A stretch of 64,000 bases of DNA from Tremella fuciformis. Its lineage: Eukaryota > Basidiomycota > Tremellomycetes > Tremellales > Tremellaceae. This document shows positions 42,429 through 53,665 of this stretch, piece after piece (position 1 is the first letter of the stretch; each line of letters begins with the position of its first letter). Below the pieces are notes generated by a model. The model saw only the letters and a program-made list of their open reading frames with translations. It made no database searches and had not been told where the DNA came from. A program made the position numbers and the translations under genes. The stretch is from contig CP136496.1 in assembly GCA_032768795.1 (NCBI GenBank), positions 1,984,001-2,048,000 of the forward strand, in the 5' to 3' direction.

Positions 42429-43791
42429 ATGCCCAGAACATCCGCCCGAGAGGATCTGCTGCGAAAAATCGACGCGTTAATTGCCCATTTGGCCCATTAT
42501 CGCATCTCATCCTCAGCCCGACGGTACCTTCGGGTCCTCCTCTTACACCGTCACAAGATCCTCAGTTCTCGCTATTCCAATCGATCCGACTACCAGGACG
42601 TCATCCCCGTCCATAAGCCCGACTCCCTAGCTGTCATTCACATGGATATGAGCGCTCAACATCACCTACACGCCTTCCGAATGACCCCGAAGGAAATGGA
42701 CCGTTTGGTCGACCTGTTTGGTGATCATGAGGTCTTTAAGAGCTTTGGGAGGCGTCCGCAAGCCCCTCCAAGGGTCCAGCTGGGTGTATTGGTCCATAGA
42801 CTGGCCCACGGGCACTGTACATCGACTATAGCCCGCACATTTGGGCTGTCCCGTGAGCATCATTGATCTCTCGCAATTTCCTTCTGTGGTGTCTGCCCGC
42901 TGAAGGTGTCAGGTGGCTCGATCCATCATTATACCGTGCGCAGCGCGATCGCCATTGCGTCCCGCATGTCCACATACATCTCCTGGCCGGATCCGGAGCG
43001 TCGGGCCATCATCAAAGAGCGCATTTTTGACGAACATGCGATTCCTCATTGCCTGGGCTTTATCGACGGTATCAACATCAACCTTGATGTCGCCCCATCG
43101 CAAGGCCCGGCCGCTGGGAGCTATCACAGCCGCAAGGAGAGGTATGGCTTCAACATGCTTGCAGTCTGCGATCACCAGAAGCGTTTTACCTTCATACATT
43201 GGGGCTTCTCCGCCAGATCGTCCGACATGCGGTTGCAGGCTGCATGCGGGCTCGAGGCCAGCCCGGACGATTTCTTCGCTGCTGGCGAGTTTATCCTGGC
43301 CGACTCGGGCTTCAAATGCACACCCACCATCATACCAATGTTCAAACGTGCGCCGGGACAATCCGAACTGACTGGCAGAAGGGTATTCATGCGGTTCCCA
43401 ACATGACATCGAAGGAAGGCTGATCTATCAGGAATTCTTCAATACGAAGGCCTCTCCCGCGCGGGTAAACATCGAGCACGCCTTCGGCATCCTCAAGGGG
43501 CGCTGGCAGATGCTGCGGAACGCCCGCATGAGGCTCAAGACACCGAGAGACGAAGCCCAGGCCTACGCGATGATCCAGGCCGCATTCGTCCTACATAACC
43601 TCACCATCTCCACCTACGACCAGTTCCTCACCGCTGAAGATCTACGGGCCTCTTGGGGCATCGAGGCGGTCGTCCCCAATGACTTTGAGACCAATAGGAA
43701 CTCATATGAGAGTATGAGAGAGAATCACGTCCGCCGCGAACAGCTAGTGGATGACATGTTGTCCTATGAACCATCGCTTCTCTCAGGATGA
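42429..43791 (+). CDS. PIF/Harbinger DDE transposase
   Basis: Exons 42429-42852, 42913-43382 and 43432-43791; introns of 60 and 49 nt. Total 1,254 nt, 417 aa, with continuous frame. The N-terminal part carries the helix-turn-helix region (VLVHRLAHGHCTSTIARTFGLS, split at the first intron). The catalytic triad is visible: D in GFIDGININL, D in ILADSGF, E in VNIEHAFGILKGRW. The first intron uses the second of two nearby AGs (42912), which restores the FGLS-x-GSIHHYT motif. It cuts and pastes the element together with the Myb-like partner. Second intron donor GTATTC is weak, so that boundary is less sure. Confidence 0.88.
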
Positions 43792-43842
43792 TCTACGACA
43801 TGCAGTCTATAGCCCTAGCGGTCATCTCCGCCCGCGAACACA

Positions 43843-45283
43843 TCATTCATCGAGGCAGAGCTCCTTTCTGGCCTCGGTCTTGCAGTCGTCCCAGCTGCGA
43901 GATGGTGATAAGTCTTTCAGGATCTTGGCTGCCTCAATGACCGCTTTACCAACGTCCGCGCGGACCTTGCGGGCTTGAATGGCGTTAGCTTCATCGAGCT
44001 TGGCCAGCTTTGAGCTGCGGTACTCTGTATCTTGACGGAATAGGTCGGAACCTATGTCAAGATCACCGGCCCAGCGAGAGCGCTTTCCTATAGGTCAGCA
44101 GCCTGTGTCTGTGCATCTCGCAGGCCTACTCTGGTTGCGATCCGAGATAGACGTCGCGCTTGAGACTGTGGCCACCGACCGCACCGAACCTCGACGACTT
44201 GAGACTGTGACTGCGTCCCCGCCCGCCACGGACGGATCTTGACCTTCTCCTGCGTCCTCACGGTCACTGGGACCCCATCCCAGGTCTGAATGTTGATCGT
44301 CGGCCGCCTGTGTCCCCTGGGACTCCCTCAGAGCAGCTGCAAGGGTCTCAACGGGCGGGTTGAAGGTAGAGGTGGTGTCCGCTCGCAGAGTAGCACAGCC
44401 ACCGTCGCGCTCGGCAAAGATGGGATCTAGCTGGTCCCAGAGGGGGCAGAGGGACTTGACCGAGCCTACAGGGCGTGTCAGCAGTCCCAGACGCGTCCTA
44501 GGGCCTATAGGAATGACATACGTTCGACCATCCTGACCGCTGCATCCATCTTATCCTGCATTCCCGTCTGTTCAGCCTGCCACAAGATTGTGAGACCTTT
44601 CCCGTGCCCAGTGGTGTGCTTGTAGTCTTGTGCTTTCTTCCAGCTCTCGAACAAACTGCGAATCTTCCTGTTAGCGTGCGAACTGACCGAGTAATGTCTT
44701 TCGACATAAAGGACATATGAACCGCTGGGTGACATACCTTGAAGTTGCAAGCGTCGCTGTCTCTTGGTGTCGGACAATCGTTTGCAGCGAGCCAGTCTGA
44801 ACATAGCTGACATGCAGCCTTCTGCTTGATCCCCCCATAGCCGTTGCGCCACCTGTCGATGTTATTTGGAGCTGCTAGCCAATCTAGCAAAAGGTCAAGG
44901 CTGGACGGCCGCCCGCCCACTCCATCGCGGGACCAATCAACCGTTCTCGCCTTCTTGCGCTTCCCAGGAGGCCCGGCTTCCTCCTGGGTTGCCTCTGGTG
45001 CAGGAGCAATAGGAATTTGGGGCGATGGAAGCGCGTTGGGCACTGGGGCTGCCATAGGTAGACGAATGGTGATTTTCGTCCTGGCGGGGTCAGCGGAAGG
45101 GCCATCCATCGGCAGGGCCGATCCCGGGACGGGAGGCGCCAATTCGGGCATGAGAAGAAGCGTAAGAACCAGGAGAAGCGGCGGGGATGGTGGTGAGGCG
45201 CTTTCGACGCGTCTGAGGTGAGAAATTGATAGAGGTAACTCAAGCTCTGAGTCGTTGATAGATGTACATGCTGAATGTATCAA
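43843..45283 (-). CDS. Myb/SANT-like partner protein of the PIF element
   Basis: Exons 45283-44738, 44663-44522, 44465-44130 and 44087-43843 (introns 74, 56, 42 nt) give 1,269 nt, 422 aa. A second in-frame ATG at 45151 would give 378 aa and may be the true start. A Pro-rich N-terminus and a basic patch (KRKKARTVDWSRDG) precede a SANT-like trihelix (LLDWLAAPNNIDRWRNGYGG ... NFKIRSLFESWKKAQDY ... TGHG). Then follow CPLWDQLDPIFAERDGG and a C-terminal helical segment. In Harbinger elements such a protein helps DNA binding and nuclear import of the transposase. The last two exons are not visible as a single open frame. Confidence 0.75.
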
Positions 45284-45621
45284 AAATTACCGCTTTGGGT
45301 AACTTGTTGATAGATCAAACTACCGGTCCCTGAAAGGATACCAAAATTGACAACCCCTAGTATGGAGCTGTGGTGTTGTGGCAGAGGTATTTTGAGCGAG
45401 TTGCGATTGAAGAGGGGGTGCTGGTGATACAGGGCAAGGCCAAGGAGCTGTGGGAGGTGAATGAGGCGTTTAGATGGATGTAGATGATCGGTGGGCTCTG
45501 GCTTGCCAGGAGTCTCAACGTTTGTCAAGAGGAGAGGGAGACATCTGTGCTGTGCGTGCGTTAATGGCGACTCACATACAGCAAGCGCCGAGAGAAGGAC
45601 GAAAGCGGCCCGCGCGAGCAT

Positions 45622-45993
45622 GTTGATTGGTCGTGGAGAGACGATGGTCCTTGACGATGGATATATCTAGCACGACTGGAGAAAGAGGGCATGGCTCACA
45701 CTATAATGCAGTGAGTGTCACTTACGCTCAACTCCGCCTCGTGCCTCGCCGACGGGCTGAGCTAGTTACTCTTGTTCTTTTTTTTAGCTTGACTCGCAAT
45801 GCGACTCTTTCAGTGTCGAGGAGATCACTTCTCCTTGGGCAAGTAATCAGTCAGACAACGAGGTTGTGTCATGTCACTTGGGAGGCTCTCTTGTCCGGAC
45901 AACCTGAATGCAAAAATGCATGAAATCGTGAATCAACGAATAAGGACGTGCGCAGACTGTACAACCTACAATAGCGGGAAGGATCTGACAAAG
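45622..45993. other. Intergenic, promoter side of the interrupted surface gene
   Basis: 372 bp without a gene. On the minus strand TAGATATATCC (about 45658-45668) lies about 40 bp before the ATG at 45621 and could be its TATA box. Confidence 0.4.
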
Positions 45994-46838
45994 CTACCGA
46001 TCTCGACGGTCTAGGCGTAGTCGTGGCATATGCTCCGGACTTGGCGAGGGACTTGGATACGGATCGAGGGCTTTGTCGCTCAACACGGTCGGGTGGCCCT
46101 TGTCCCAGTCCGGTCGCCCCCTACTCTCGACAACTCCATCAAGAGCCAGTGCTCCAGTATGGCTATATTGAGATGTATTTTCGGTGAGCGAGGAAGCGAC
46201 AGAGACACGCCGGCTGCCATCCACATTTGTCTTGTCTCCACTCATGGAGCTATCATCGCTCTGATCGCCTTCTGACGTCGAAGCGTCGTCGAGGAGGATG
46301 TCCGAGTGGACTTCGTCGAGTAAATGATGAGGGGATGAGAGATGATAAGACGAGGCCGACGGGGAGCGCGGGACGCGACGGGGCGAGAGGGAAAGATGCA
46401 ACGTGCGTGCAATACCTGCGAGTATGAGTTGCGGGTCGCGCACGTTGCCGCAGGATTTGCTTACCGTATGCGATGAGATCCAGCGCGATGCATAGAGCGA
46501 AAGGTGCGGCAATGACGAAAGCAAGGATGCGACAGGAGATGGAGAACTGGAATGAGCTATGATCAAGCTTGCCCGTGAGGATCCTGTTAGTCAATGACTC
46601 ACGTAGCGCAAAGCTGTCGGAAGGTTGCCGAAAGCAAGGAGAATCAAGTAGGAGATGGTCTCGGTGGTGACGGCTAACGCAGAGCCAGCATGCAATGACT
46701 CGGATCCGCTCATGCTATCGCTTGCCCAACGGCCCAAGGACGTATGCAATGCCGATAGGTGGGAGATGCGTGGTCCAGCTCTAAGAGGCAGATCAGCCTT
46801 TGAGCGAGACACCGAGGCGGTCAAACTCACCCACTCAT
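45994..46838 (-). CDS. Predicted membrane protein, unknown function
   Basis: Four exons: 46838-46831, 46780-46603, 46546-46465 and 46415-45994 (introns 50, 56, 49 nt), 690 nt, 229 aa, frame exact. Two hydrophobic segments, ISYLILLAFGNL and ILAFVIAAPFALCIALDLIA, about 30 residues apart, suggest a hairpin in a membrane. The N-terminus (SHLSALHTSLGRWASDSM) is short. The C-terminal half is Ser/Asp-rich and probably cytosolic and phosphorylated (DDASTSEGDQSDDSSMSGD). I recognise no family; the arrangement resembles small fungal integral membrane proteins. Exon 1 is only 8 nt, so the start is the weakest part of the model. Divergent from ORM1. Confidence 0.65.
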
Positions 46839-47448
46839 GCTCGCTCAGAGCGCTGTGATGCTCGGTATGCCCATTTGAGCGAGAGATGGAGAGAGCGAGA
46901 CAGAGTTAAAAGAGAGACAAGAGAGAGAGAGAGAGAGAGAGAGAGACGTGTCGAATTGTAGCTACAGGTCTTTACAGCTTGCGTGAGAAAACCGCGGGTG
47001 ACGAACTTTGGCCTCTTCCGCTCCGCGGCCAAGACCACGACGAGTCGCCAGTCGTAATCTGAAACTAATGGGACCGTCACGAGGTTTGTATCGCAAGGCA
47101 GAAGGGTAGCTGATATGCAAACCGACTATGCGATCGTTGTTGTCATTTGTCGTCTCGGTGGGAGGGATGATCGAGTGAGTGAATGGTGGACAGGACAGCG
47201 ATGACAGACTGGCGCGCCGAAAGGTCCGAAAGGAAGGCAGCCACGTGTGTGTACAGGGAGGGTGACGTGGATTTATCACCTTTCCTTTCGGCGTCCGACG
47301 TTTGGGCTGGCTGGCTGGGTGGCGTCACGCTTCGAGACGCTGTGCTGGCGACCGACTGCGACTTGACTTGTTACATCTTCGTCTTGTCACCTTCAAATAC
47401 AGCATCCGGGACAGGCATAGTCCTATCCCTGTCCATTGCACCCTCCGG
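46839..47448. promoter_or_regulatory. Divergent promoter region with GA microsatellite
   Basis: 610 bp between the membrane-protein gene (minus) and ORM1 (plus). Contains a (GA)n tract at about 46919-46946. No coding frame convinces. Confidence 0.5.
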
Positions 47449-48554
47449 ATGGTGCCATCACCACCAACGGTCACGTTGACAGCGCCTCAATCTCCCGGCC
47501 GAGCGCGTTCAGTGTCCCAGCCTTTGCGAGAAGGCGTTGCTTCGGTCTTCGATACGCAGTCGGGGGATCGCTTCTCTACTTTGCCCAGGAATGCTTTCCT
47601 TCGTACTCAGTCTGCATCGAACACGCTCTCCAAGAGCCCTTCAATCGCGACGAACGGTGCCAGGTCAAAAAGCCTTACAAGCCGCTCAAACCATGGACGA
47701 GCTCGTAGTTCCAGTCTGGTAACGGTCACAGAAGTTGGGGGAGACGACTCGGAGAACGTTGTAGATCGTCTGGGCGTGGGTACCAATGAAAACGCAAATT
47801 GGGTCAATGCGCCAGGTGAGCCCCGGCAGAGGCTAGCCCATCGCGATTCTCAACAGCTGATCACTCCAGGTGCATGGGTCATTCACCCCGTACTGATTTT
47901 GGCTACAAAAGTTCTAGTTGACGCTATACCCGGTATGACCCAGGACGTCAGCTGGACCATTGTCAACCTGGGCTACATGGCGGTCAGCAGGCCCAACATT
48001 TTCTCGAATGGTAGATCTGATACACCCAGATGTCTTTCCTCATGTTTCACCACGTAACAGGTGTTCCATTCGAGTCCACGTGAGTTGAGGGATCATGGAG
48101 GGGAGTCTGGTGCTTATGCACACGCGCAGTATCACTACCGGTGGCGCCTACGACGAGCTCACTTTGTGGGAACAGATCGACGCGGGCGCTCAGTACACAC
48201 CCGCAAAGAAATGGTTGACCAGTGTTCCGATAGGGCTGTGGGTGTTCGCAGTCGCCGATTTACGGCTTTGGCTGACCCAGACAGATTCCTGATCTCTACC
48301 CACTACACTCGTTACGATTACACCCTGTTCGCTATCAATTTTGCCGCTCTCATCTTGGTCTTGTTTCCGAAACTCCCGGTCGTGAGTCGGAGCGCGTCCG
48401 CATAGCGTGTAGCGATGCTCACGGGCAGCTTCACCGCCTTCGTTTCCATATACTTCCGCCGACGGCCAACACAGACGCGTTTCCGACTCCCATATCCTCC
48501 AGGCCCCCTTCCCCGTCGAGGGCAGCAGATGGGTCTCTGGCCAAGCCCCGGTAA
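47449..48554 (+). CDS. ORM1: ORM1/ORMDL-family sphingolipid regulator
   Basis: Six exons: 47449-47815, 47870-47982, 48030-48079, 48130-48237, 48285-48381 and 48429-48554, total 861 nt, 286 aa. The core matches ORMDL: NWVNAPGAWVIHPVLI, VSWTIVNLGYM, FHHVTGVPFES, YDELTLWEQIDAGAQYTPAKKWL, THYTRYDYTLF, PKLPVLHRLRF. Four membrane segments in the ER. Orm proteins bind and restrain serine palmitoyltransferase, the first step of sphingolipid synthesis. The long N-terminal extension has repeated basic-Ser motifs; GRARSVS and GRARSSS fit R-x-R-x-x-S, the Ypk1 consensus used in yeast to relieve Orm inhibition. Short frames visible here stop inside introns. The second intron donor (GTCAGC) is weak. Confidence 0.93.
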
Positions 48555-48708
48555 GGGATTCTGTCGAACGATAGAGACACGACTTAGTATGCAACATGAT
48601 GAGTTCTAACGATCGGGCGCCCCTGCATTGATGATAACTGCTGCCAGTTGCATCTGTCTTTCTATGTACAACGCGATTGGACCCGTAGAGAAGATATCAT
48701 TGTCGGGA

Positions 48709-49010
48709 TTACTCCAGCGAGTCAACGGCGGCGTCGACGGCCTGCTCCTGTTGCATGGGATTGGCGTCCTTGTTCGAAGATCGAGTGTAGCCCTCGGAAT
48801 CGTCGAGCACCTCGCCTCCGCCAATCGAGTCTTTCAAACCCTCAACCTCCTCTGACCATGGTGAGCCACAGTCGCGCAAAGGACATGGTGCTCACGTTGA
48901 GAGACGACGCCTGTGGCTTCGGACTCCTCGGCCATCTGGTCCTCCTTGGCGGCATCGAGGTTGGTCTCGGGGATCTCGGCCTGGTTGTCGATGAACTCTT
49001 GATCAGACAT
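48709..49010 (-). CDS. Small acidic protein, unknown function
   Basis: Two exons, 49010-48896 and 48851-48709, with a 44 nt GT-AG intron, give 85 aa starting MSDQEFIDNQAEIPETNL. Strongly acidic (many Asp/Glu), no membrane segment or signal peptide, with a C-terminal SNKDANPMQQEQAVDAAVDSLE. Clear start context and a TATA run about 100 bp upstream support it as a real gene. I do not recognise the family. Convergent with ORM1, whose stop is 154 bp away. Confidence 0.65.
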
Positions 49011-49106
49011 TGTGTTGTGTTGTGTTGCACGTGCACGGATGGGTGAGCAGAGGCTTGTATAACGGTTTGTCGGATTGGGGGAGGACTCTAGCTGAGTCCG
49101 ATGTCC

Positions 49107-49116
49107 ATATATATAT
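49107..49116 (-). promoter_or_regulatory. TATA box of the small acidic gene
   Basis: ATATATATAT about 100 bp upstream of the ATG at 49010. The rest of 49011-49496 contains no gene. Confidence 0.45.
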
Positions 49117-49496
49117 CTGTCCTGGTGATCTGAGACAGACGGCGATGACGATGTGTTGTGAGCCTGACGTAAGTTGCAATGGTGGTATCCCGTCCTGCAT
49201 CCTGGCGATCAGCCGGGACTAGCTTACTACGTTATCAGCGGGATCGGGATGGGGGCATATGACGCCTGACGCCGCTCTTGCATCGCGTATCAGATCAGCT
49301 GAGATCAAGATCGGACCAGAAGAGAGATCATGATCGGGCAAAGTCAGTCATGGTGGCCCATCTTGGAAAGAAACAGAAATGATATCACAACCGAAATCGC
49401 GATCGGAACGTGGCTCATCTCGTCACGATCCTTCCTCCACTTGGAGACCCCACCCCACCCTTGCGACAATGTATGCATGTAGTAAGTCACTAAGAG

Positions 49497-51668
49497 TTAC
49501 TTGCCCGCTGTCTTCTTGATGAGCCGCTGCTTCTCGCCCTTGGGCATCTTCTTCTTGCGCCTCTCCCGATTCTCTTCCTTGACAGCTTTTTTCCGTTCCT
49601 GTAAGTGTCAATCCCAGCCCGTGCAGCGAGCAGAAATGGCAGACCTTTTTGGCCTCTCTGTCCTCATGTCGGTGTCCACGGGATTGCTTCGCATGGCCAT
49701 TCTCTTCTGCCCCTTCCTCTTCGAGTGATCCCTCCGAAAGCTCATCTTTTTTCTGCCCCTCGTGGCTAAGGGAGAGCTTCTCCTCGTTCTGAGTGTGGTC
49801 GGCAAGCGTCAACTGCGTCACTCCGGCATAAATCAGAGCCTCTGTCCCCTTCTCCTTGTGAATCTTGACATCGCGTTCCGGGTCGTAGACCTGGCCCAAA
49901 CTCTGAGGAATAAACGACTTCATGAAAACCGCTTCATCAGTCGCGTTGCCGAGTGCCGCAGGCGGCGTCGCTTCGGTGTGCTGTTCTTGGCCGTCCAGGC
50001 GTTCTCCTCCGTCAAGCCATTTGAGCAGAACCTCCGAAAGAAACGAGTCGGACTCTGCGTCCTCGCCGGCATCGCTGGGCACGAAACCGAGATCCTGCGT
50101 CACGATGAAATCCCAAGTGCGTCGTAGCCCCAGTGTGCGCACCTCGCCTGAGGAGCGGCGAACGAAGAAGTCTTCGGCGTTGCGAATATCTGACCGAAGA
50201 AAGTCGAAAGCCCTCGGATGGTCCTGCTCGACTGACTGAGAGACATCGATGATGAAGATGTGGTCCAGATGATACCTGCAGTCAGCAATTTACGCGCTTG
50301 TCTGCCACTCAACCACTCACAAGATGTTGTACTCGCTCAGATCCGCATGAACCAGCTTGCACACCTGGAACATCCGCCGCATAGCGATGATCAATTCGGC
50401 ATACAGATCGGGCAGTCGAGCTGAGTCGATGGGCGCATCCTTGAGTCGCGGAGCGGCACTTTGTGTGAGTACAGCGTAATGCGGCGCCGGAGAGCTTGAG
50501 AAACTCACTCGTCTCCCGACCCTAAATACTCCATGACCAAGACATTCTCTTTCAACTCAATGACCTTTGGTGCTCTCACCCCGCCCTGCTCGAGACGTTT
50601 GAGATTGCGAAGCTCCTTCTCAGCCCACACTCGCACCATCTTGCGCGGGTTCTTGGACGAGGTATACTCGCCCTGGAACCGATACTCCCCCTCCATGTAC
50701 GCCTGACGAGCACGGAAATGTAGAATGGACGTGCGGTAGACCTTGACAGCAAGCTCTGAGTAGGCTTGAAGGCTGTTCGGCCTGTTAGGCGATGCGTACG
50801 CATGGTACACGTTGGCCTTGCTGTCAGTGAAAAACGGGCATCAGGGATGGATAGACCCACTTCTTTCCCTGTGCTGATGCAGCGATCAAGCGGGCCAATG
50901 ATATCCCTGTTGAGCAGACCGGCGAGTACTAGGCGCGTTCTCCCATCTAGCACCTGCTCATGCGTGGCTCTATCGCTCTTGTCTTTTGTTGAACGATCGT
51001 TTTCGGCTTTGGGATTCGAGACAGCCCCTCCTTTCAGCAATGCGGGATTCACCACGGCCCGGCTTCTACTGCTCCCATTCGCAATGGACACGGGGGCGGC
51101 GCGATGAGGATTTTGGGCCGGCAGAGGTGTCCTTCCTTGCGGCTTGCTCGTCGCTGAAGGTCGTGACGGTCCAGCCTCGGCATTGGTCAGAACATCGCGT
51201 TGTTGGCGGAGACGGTTGTATTGTTTGGTGAAGTCTCCATGATCAGCGCAGCGAGCATTCACCTGGAAGATACGTGCCTCCATGAGACACTTCCCAATCC
51301 TCATCGTCAATGTCCCATGATTCCTCCGCCTCCCACTCTGCCTCATCCGAGACTGTGTCCAATTCCGGCAGTGAGTCTCGTGGTGGCGAAGATAGTCCAA
51401 GATCCGGTGACTCGTTGTCGGCAAATGTGATCCCTACTGCTTGGTGATGGGAGTTAGAACTCTGCTCGTCCGAGTCGTCTTCTTCCTCGGTGCTTGATCC
51501 GCTGACGGTGTCTTCGGATTCATTTTCTGGCGACTCGTGCGGATCCTCCTCATCATCATCGATGAAGCGTTCACCGCCGGGTCTGCGGCTCGCTATAGGC
51601 TCTTCCCGGTCGGCTGGAAGAGCCCCGTCACCCTTGTCGGGCTTTTGTTCGATGCTAGAAGTCGTCAT
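49497..51668 (-). CDS. RIO1: Rio1 atypical protein kinase/ATPase, 40S ribosome maturation
   Basis: Six exons: 51668-51278, 51234-50861, 50816-50509, 50458-50321, 50275-49645 and 49598-49497, 1,944 nt, 647 aa. Acidic Ser-rich N-terminus, then [23 protein letters not shown] (the Rio1 nucleotide loop), [27 protein letters not shown], catalytic [12 protein letters not shown] (D and N) and metal-binding [20 protein letters not shown]. The basic C-terminal tail ([27 protein letters not shown]) is typical of the Rio1 subfamily and separates it from Rio2. Rio1 acts in the last cytoplasmic step of 18S rRNA maturation. Intron 1 (51235-51277) seems to use GC-AG; a GT alternative would be only 28 nt. Confidence 0.93.
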
Positions 51669-51870
51669 GTCGAAAGGAGAGAAGGGGGAATTTTTGGGAT
51701 GGTTTGTCTACGAAAGCGTTGCGATTAGATTAAAATCGTCACTTGCTGCCACGTGGTGTCGGGGTGGAGGCTATCCACCATTTCTTGAGCCGGGCGTATA
51801 CGAAATGCATGACAGACGCATGTACAGACAACAAGCTCATATACAATAGCTTCGACGGAAGAGAATGTAC

Positions 51871-53665
51871 TCAATTTGCCATCGCTTCGAACCCCTGCCT
51901 AATGTCATCGATCAGGTCGTCGACATCTTCTAGCCCGACCGACAGTCGGAGCAGATTATGACTGATGCCCAGCTTCTCCCTTGTGGCTGCTGGGAGTTCC
52001 TGGCGTGTCAGTGGGGTCATCCAGTCGGGCCTCGGGTCAGCTTGCCTGATGGGTCATGCCCGCTGGGACTTCAATCAGGCTTTCCACCCCTCCGAGGCTT
52101 TCGGCAAGAGTGATGAGCCTGAGACTTGTGGCAAATTTCTCCACCTGACTCTCGGTAACGTCTTTGAGTTTGAGCGATATCATTCCCCCAAACGGTATGC
52201 CTAGACGTCGTACACTGTCCACAGTACCGAGATCTTCCTCGCTCGCAGTCGATGACTTGAATGGTAGTTGCCATCCCAAGAAAGCCAGTTCCCGACGGGC
52301 ATTGGCTGACAACAATCGCTCGACCATATGGAATGCGCCATCGGACTGTAGTCCCGGATAGCGCACGCTCTCAATTTGGGGTTGCCGTCTCAGCCAAGCC
52401 GATAGACGAAGTGCATTGATGCCGTGGCGCATCATGCGCACGCTTAGAGTCTTGAGACTGCGGACCATCAAGTGACAGTCGCGGGGAGATGCAGTTGCAC
52501 CCATTGAGTTTTGGAGGAATCGTAAGCCCTTGACGATCTTTGGCCGTTGCTGAACGGCCCGCGGGGAGACCGTGACTGCGCCCATGATTATGTCCGAATG
52601 ACCGCTGCCGTATTTTGTGAGTGAAGAGAGCACAATGTCGGCGAAAGGCAGTGCGTCGGGTGTGGTAGGGATGAGCGGGGTGAAGTAGAAGGGGGAGAGG
52701 AACGTCGTATCGGCCACGACAAGCGGCCTCGTGGCGGAAGGCAAGGAATTGACTATCTTTGCAATCGTATGGAAGGGCGGTACCAGGAGTAGAGGGTTGG
52801 TAGGGGCTTCAAGCCAGATCAGCTGGCGAAATCAGCAGTGCCACCCAAAGCCAGGAGGAATCCCACCCTTGTGTCCGGACGCAAAGCAGCTCGGATCCCT
52901 TCCTCTCCGTTCTTCTCCATGTCAAGGAAGGTCACCTCGAGACCAGCTGCGTTGGATGTTCGGCCAAGATAGCGGGCAGTACCGCCGTACTGAGGTCGTA
53001 AGCCCAAAGGGACGCAACCATGCTGCAGTCATGACCTCACAACATCGTTGACTGCCAGCACATGCCCTCCACCGCCGTTTTGCTGGGAAGCTGCGCTGCC
53101 TCCTGCCCCGCCCTCTGCCACTGCGAGGCTGACCCAAGCGCACAGTGCTGCAGTGGCTGCGCTACCACTCGCGAACACGAAGCTCGCACCTCCACTGACG
53201 TCGTGATGGGAGCAAGGACTGCTGGAAGAGCTCGGACAGGTCTCGAGAGACGAAAGGAGCTCTTCAAGCTGTGATCGAGTAGGGTTAGACGATCGGGCAT
53301 ACTCGAAGCCCTACATTGTCAGTCACTTGCAGACGAGCGACTCATCACAGCGCGTCGGATGAAGTCGACTATGGGACCGCGCAGCTGCTGCAGGTGGTGG
53401 CACGGATACCTACACGGTGTTTACCAATGCCGTCTTGCTTGAAGGTTGTAGCCACGCTGAGAAGGGGTACTACGGCACCCGTGCTGGCGTCAGGTTCTGA
53501 TCCAACGTGGATGGCTCTGGTGGTGAAGTGATCATGGCATTGAGTCTCCCTTGGCGGTGGTGGAGAGGCTCTTGATGCCGGATCGTCGTGGAACCTGGAG
53601 TAGTCTACTTGACCATTCATGGTGGCAACGCTGGTGGCTGTAGAGATCGAGATAACCTGATTCAT
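51871..53665 (-). CDS. CYS3: Cystathionine gamma-lyase (PLP enzyme)
   Basis: Five exons: 53665-53414, 53310-53041, 52989-52867, 52822-52046 and 51999-51871, all phase 0, 1,551 nt, 516 aa (501 if the ATG at 53620 is used). Cys/Met-metabolism PLP fold: HFTTRAIHVGSEPD, ARSSNPTRSQLEELL, VNDVYGGTARYL, LIWLEAPTNP, PLP lysine in SLTKYGSGHSDIIMG, LITLAESLGGVESLIEVPAGMTH, RLSVGLEDVDDLIDD. FLQNSMGATASPRDC and the C-terminus best fit gamma-lyase, which splits cystathionine to cysteine in transsulfuration; gamma-synthase or beta-lyase cannot be fully excluded. It is longer than the usual ~400 aa because of Gly/Ser-rich inserts. The last intron (52000-52045) is GC-AG. Confidence 0.88.

Larger units (their letters stand above)
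42236..45358. mobile_element. PIF/Harbinger-type DNA transposon, apparently intact
   Basis: 3,123 bp with ~25 bp terminal inverted repeats (AGGGGTTGTCAATTTTGGT at the left, its complement at the right, one mismatch in 25) and a 3 bp target duplication agt (42233-42235, 45359-45361). It carries the two genes typical of this superfamily, a DDE transposase and a Myb/SANT-like protein, here converging. Both are open, so the element may be autonomous. It sits just after the signal-peptide exon of a surface protein gene. Confidence 0.9.
41519..45621 (-). pseudogene. Secreted Cys/Ser/Thr-rich GPI-anchored-type protein, interrupted by a PIF transposon
   Basis: Exon 1, 45621-45580, encodes a signal peptide (MLARAAFVLLSALA). 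Exon 2 starts at 45367 and is cut at 45359 by the transposon (42236-45358), resuming at 42232 to 41684. The last exon is 41635-41519. Intron 1 is 212 nt; intron 2 (48 nt) has GC-AG ends (GCAAGT). Without introns, transposon and one TSD copy the frame is exactly 239 codons. Mature part: a compact six-to-eight cysteine region (SACQSTCSSALTIYNAC ... CLTVC ... CLNC), then a long Ser/Thr/Ala-rich stalk, and a C-terminal hydrophobic tail (ALGGALLAAVAGPALLF) typical of GPI attachment. Likely a cell-wall or surface protein. The frame reading through the transposon end to 42352 is an artefact. Confidence 0.75.

Noticed and set aside
44844..45221. Plus-strand 125-codon frame in the PIF element
   Set aside because: Shadow of the first exon of the Myb-like gene.
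46835..47080. Minus-strand frame with a Leu/Ser run (SLSLSLSLV)
   Set aside because: Produced by the GA microsatellite; no gene structure.
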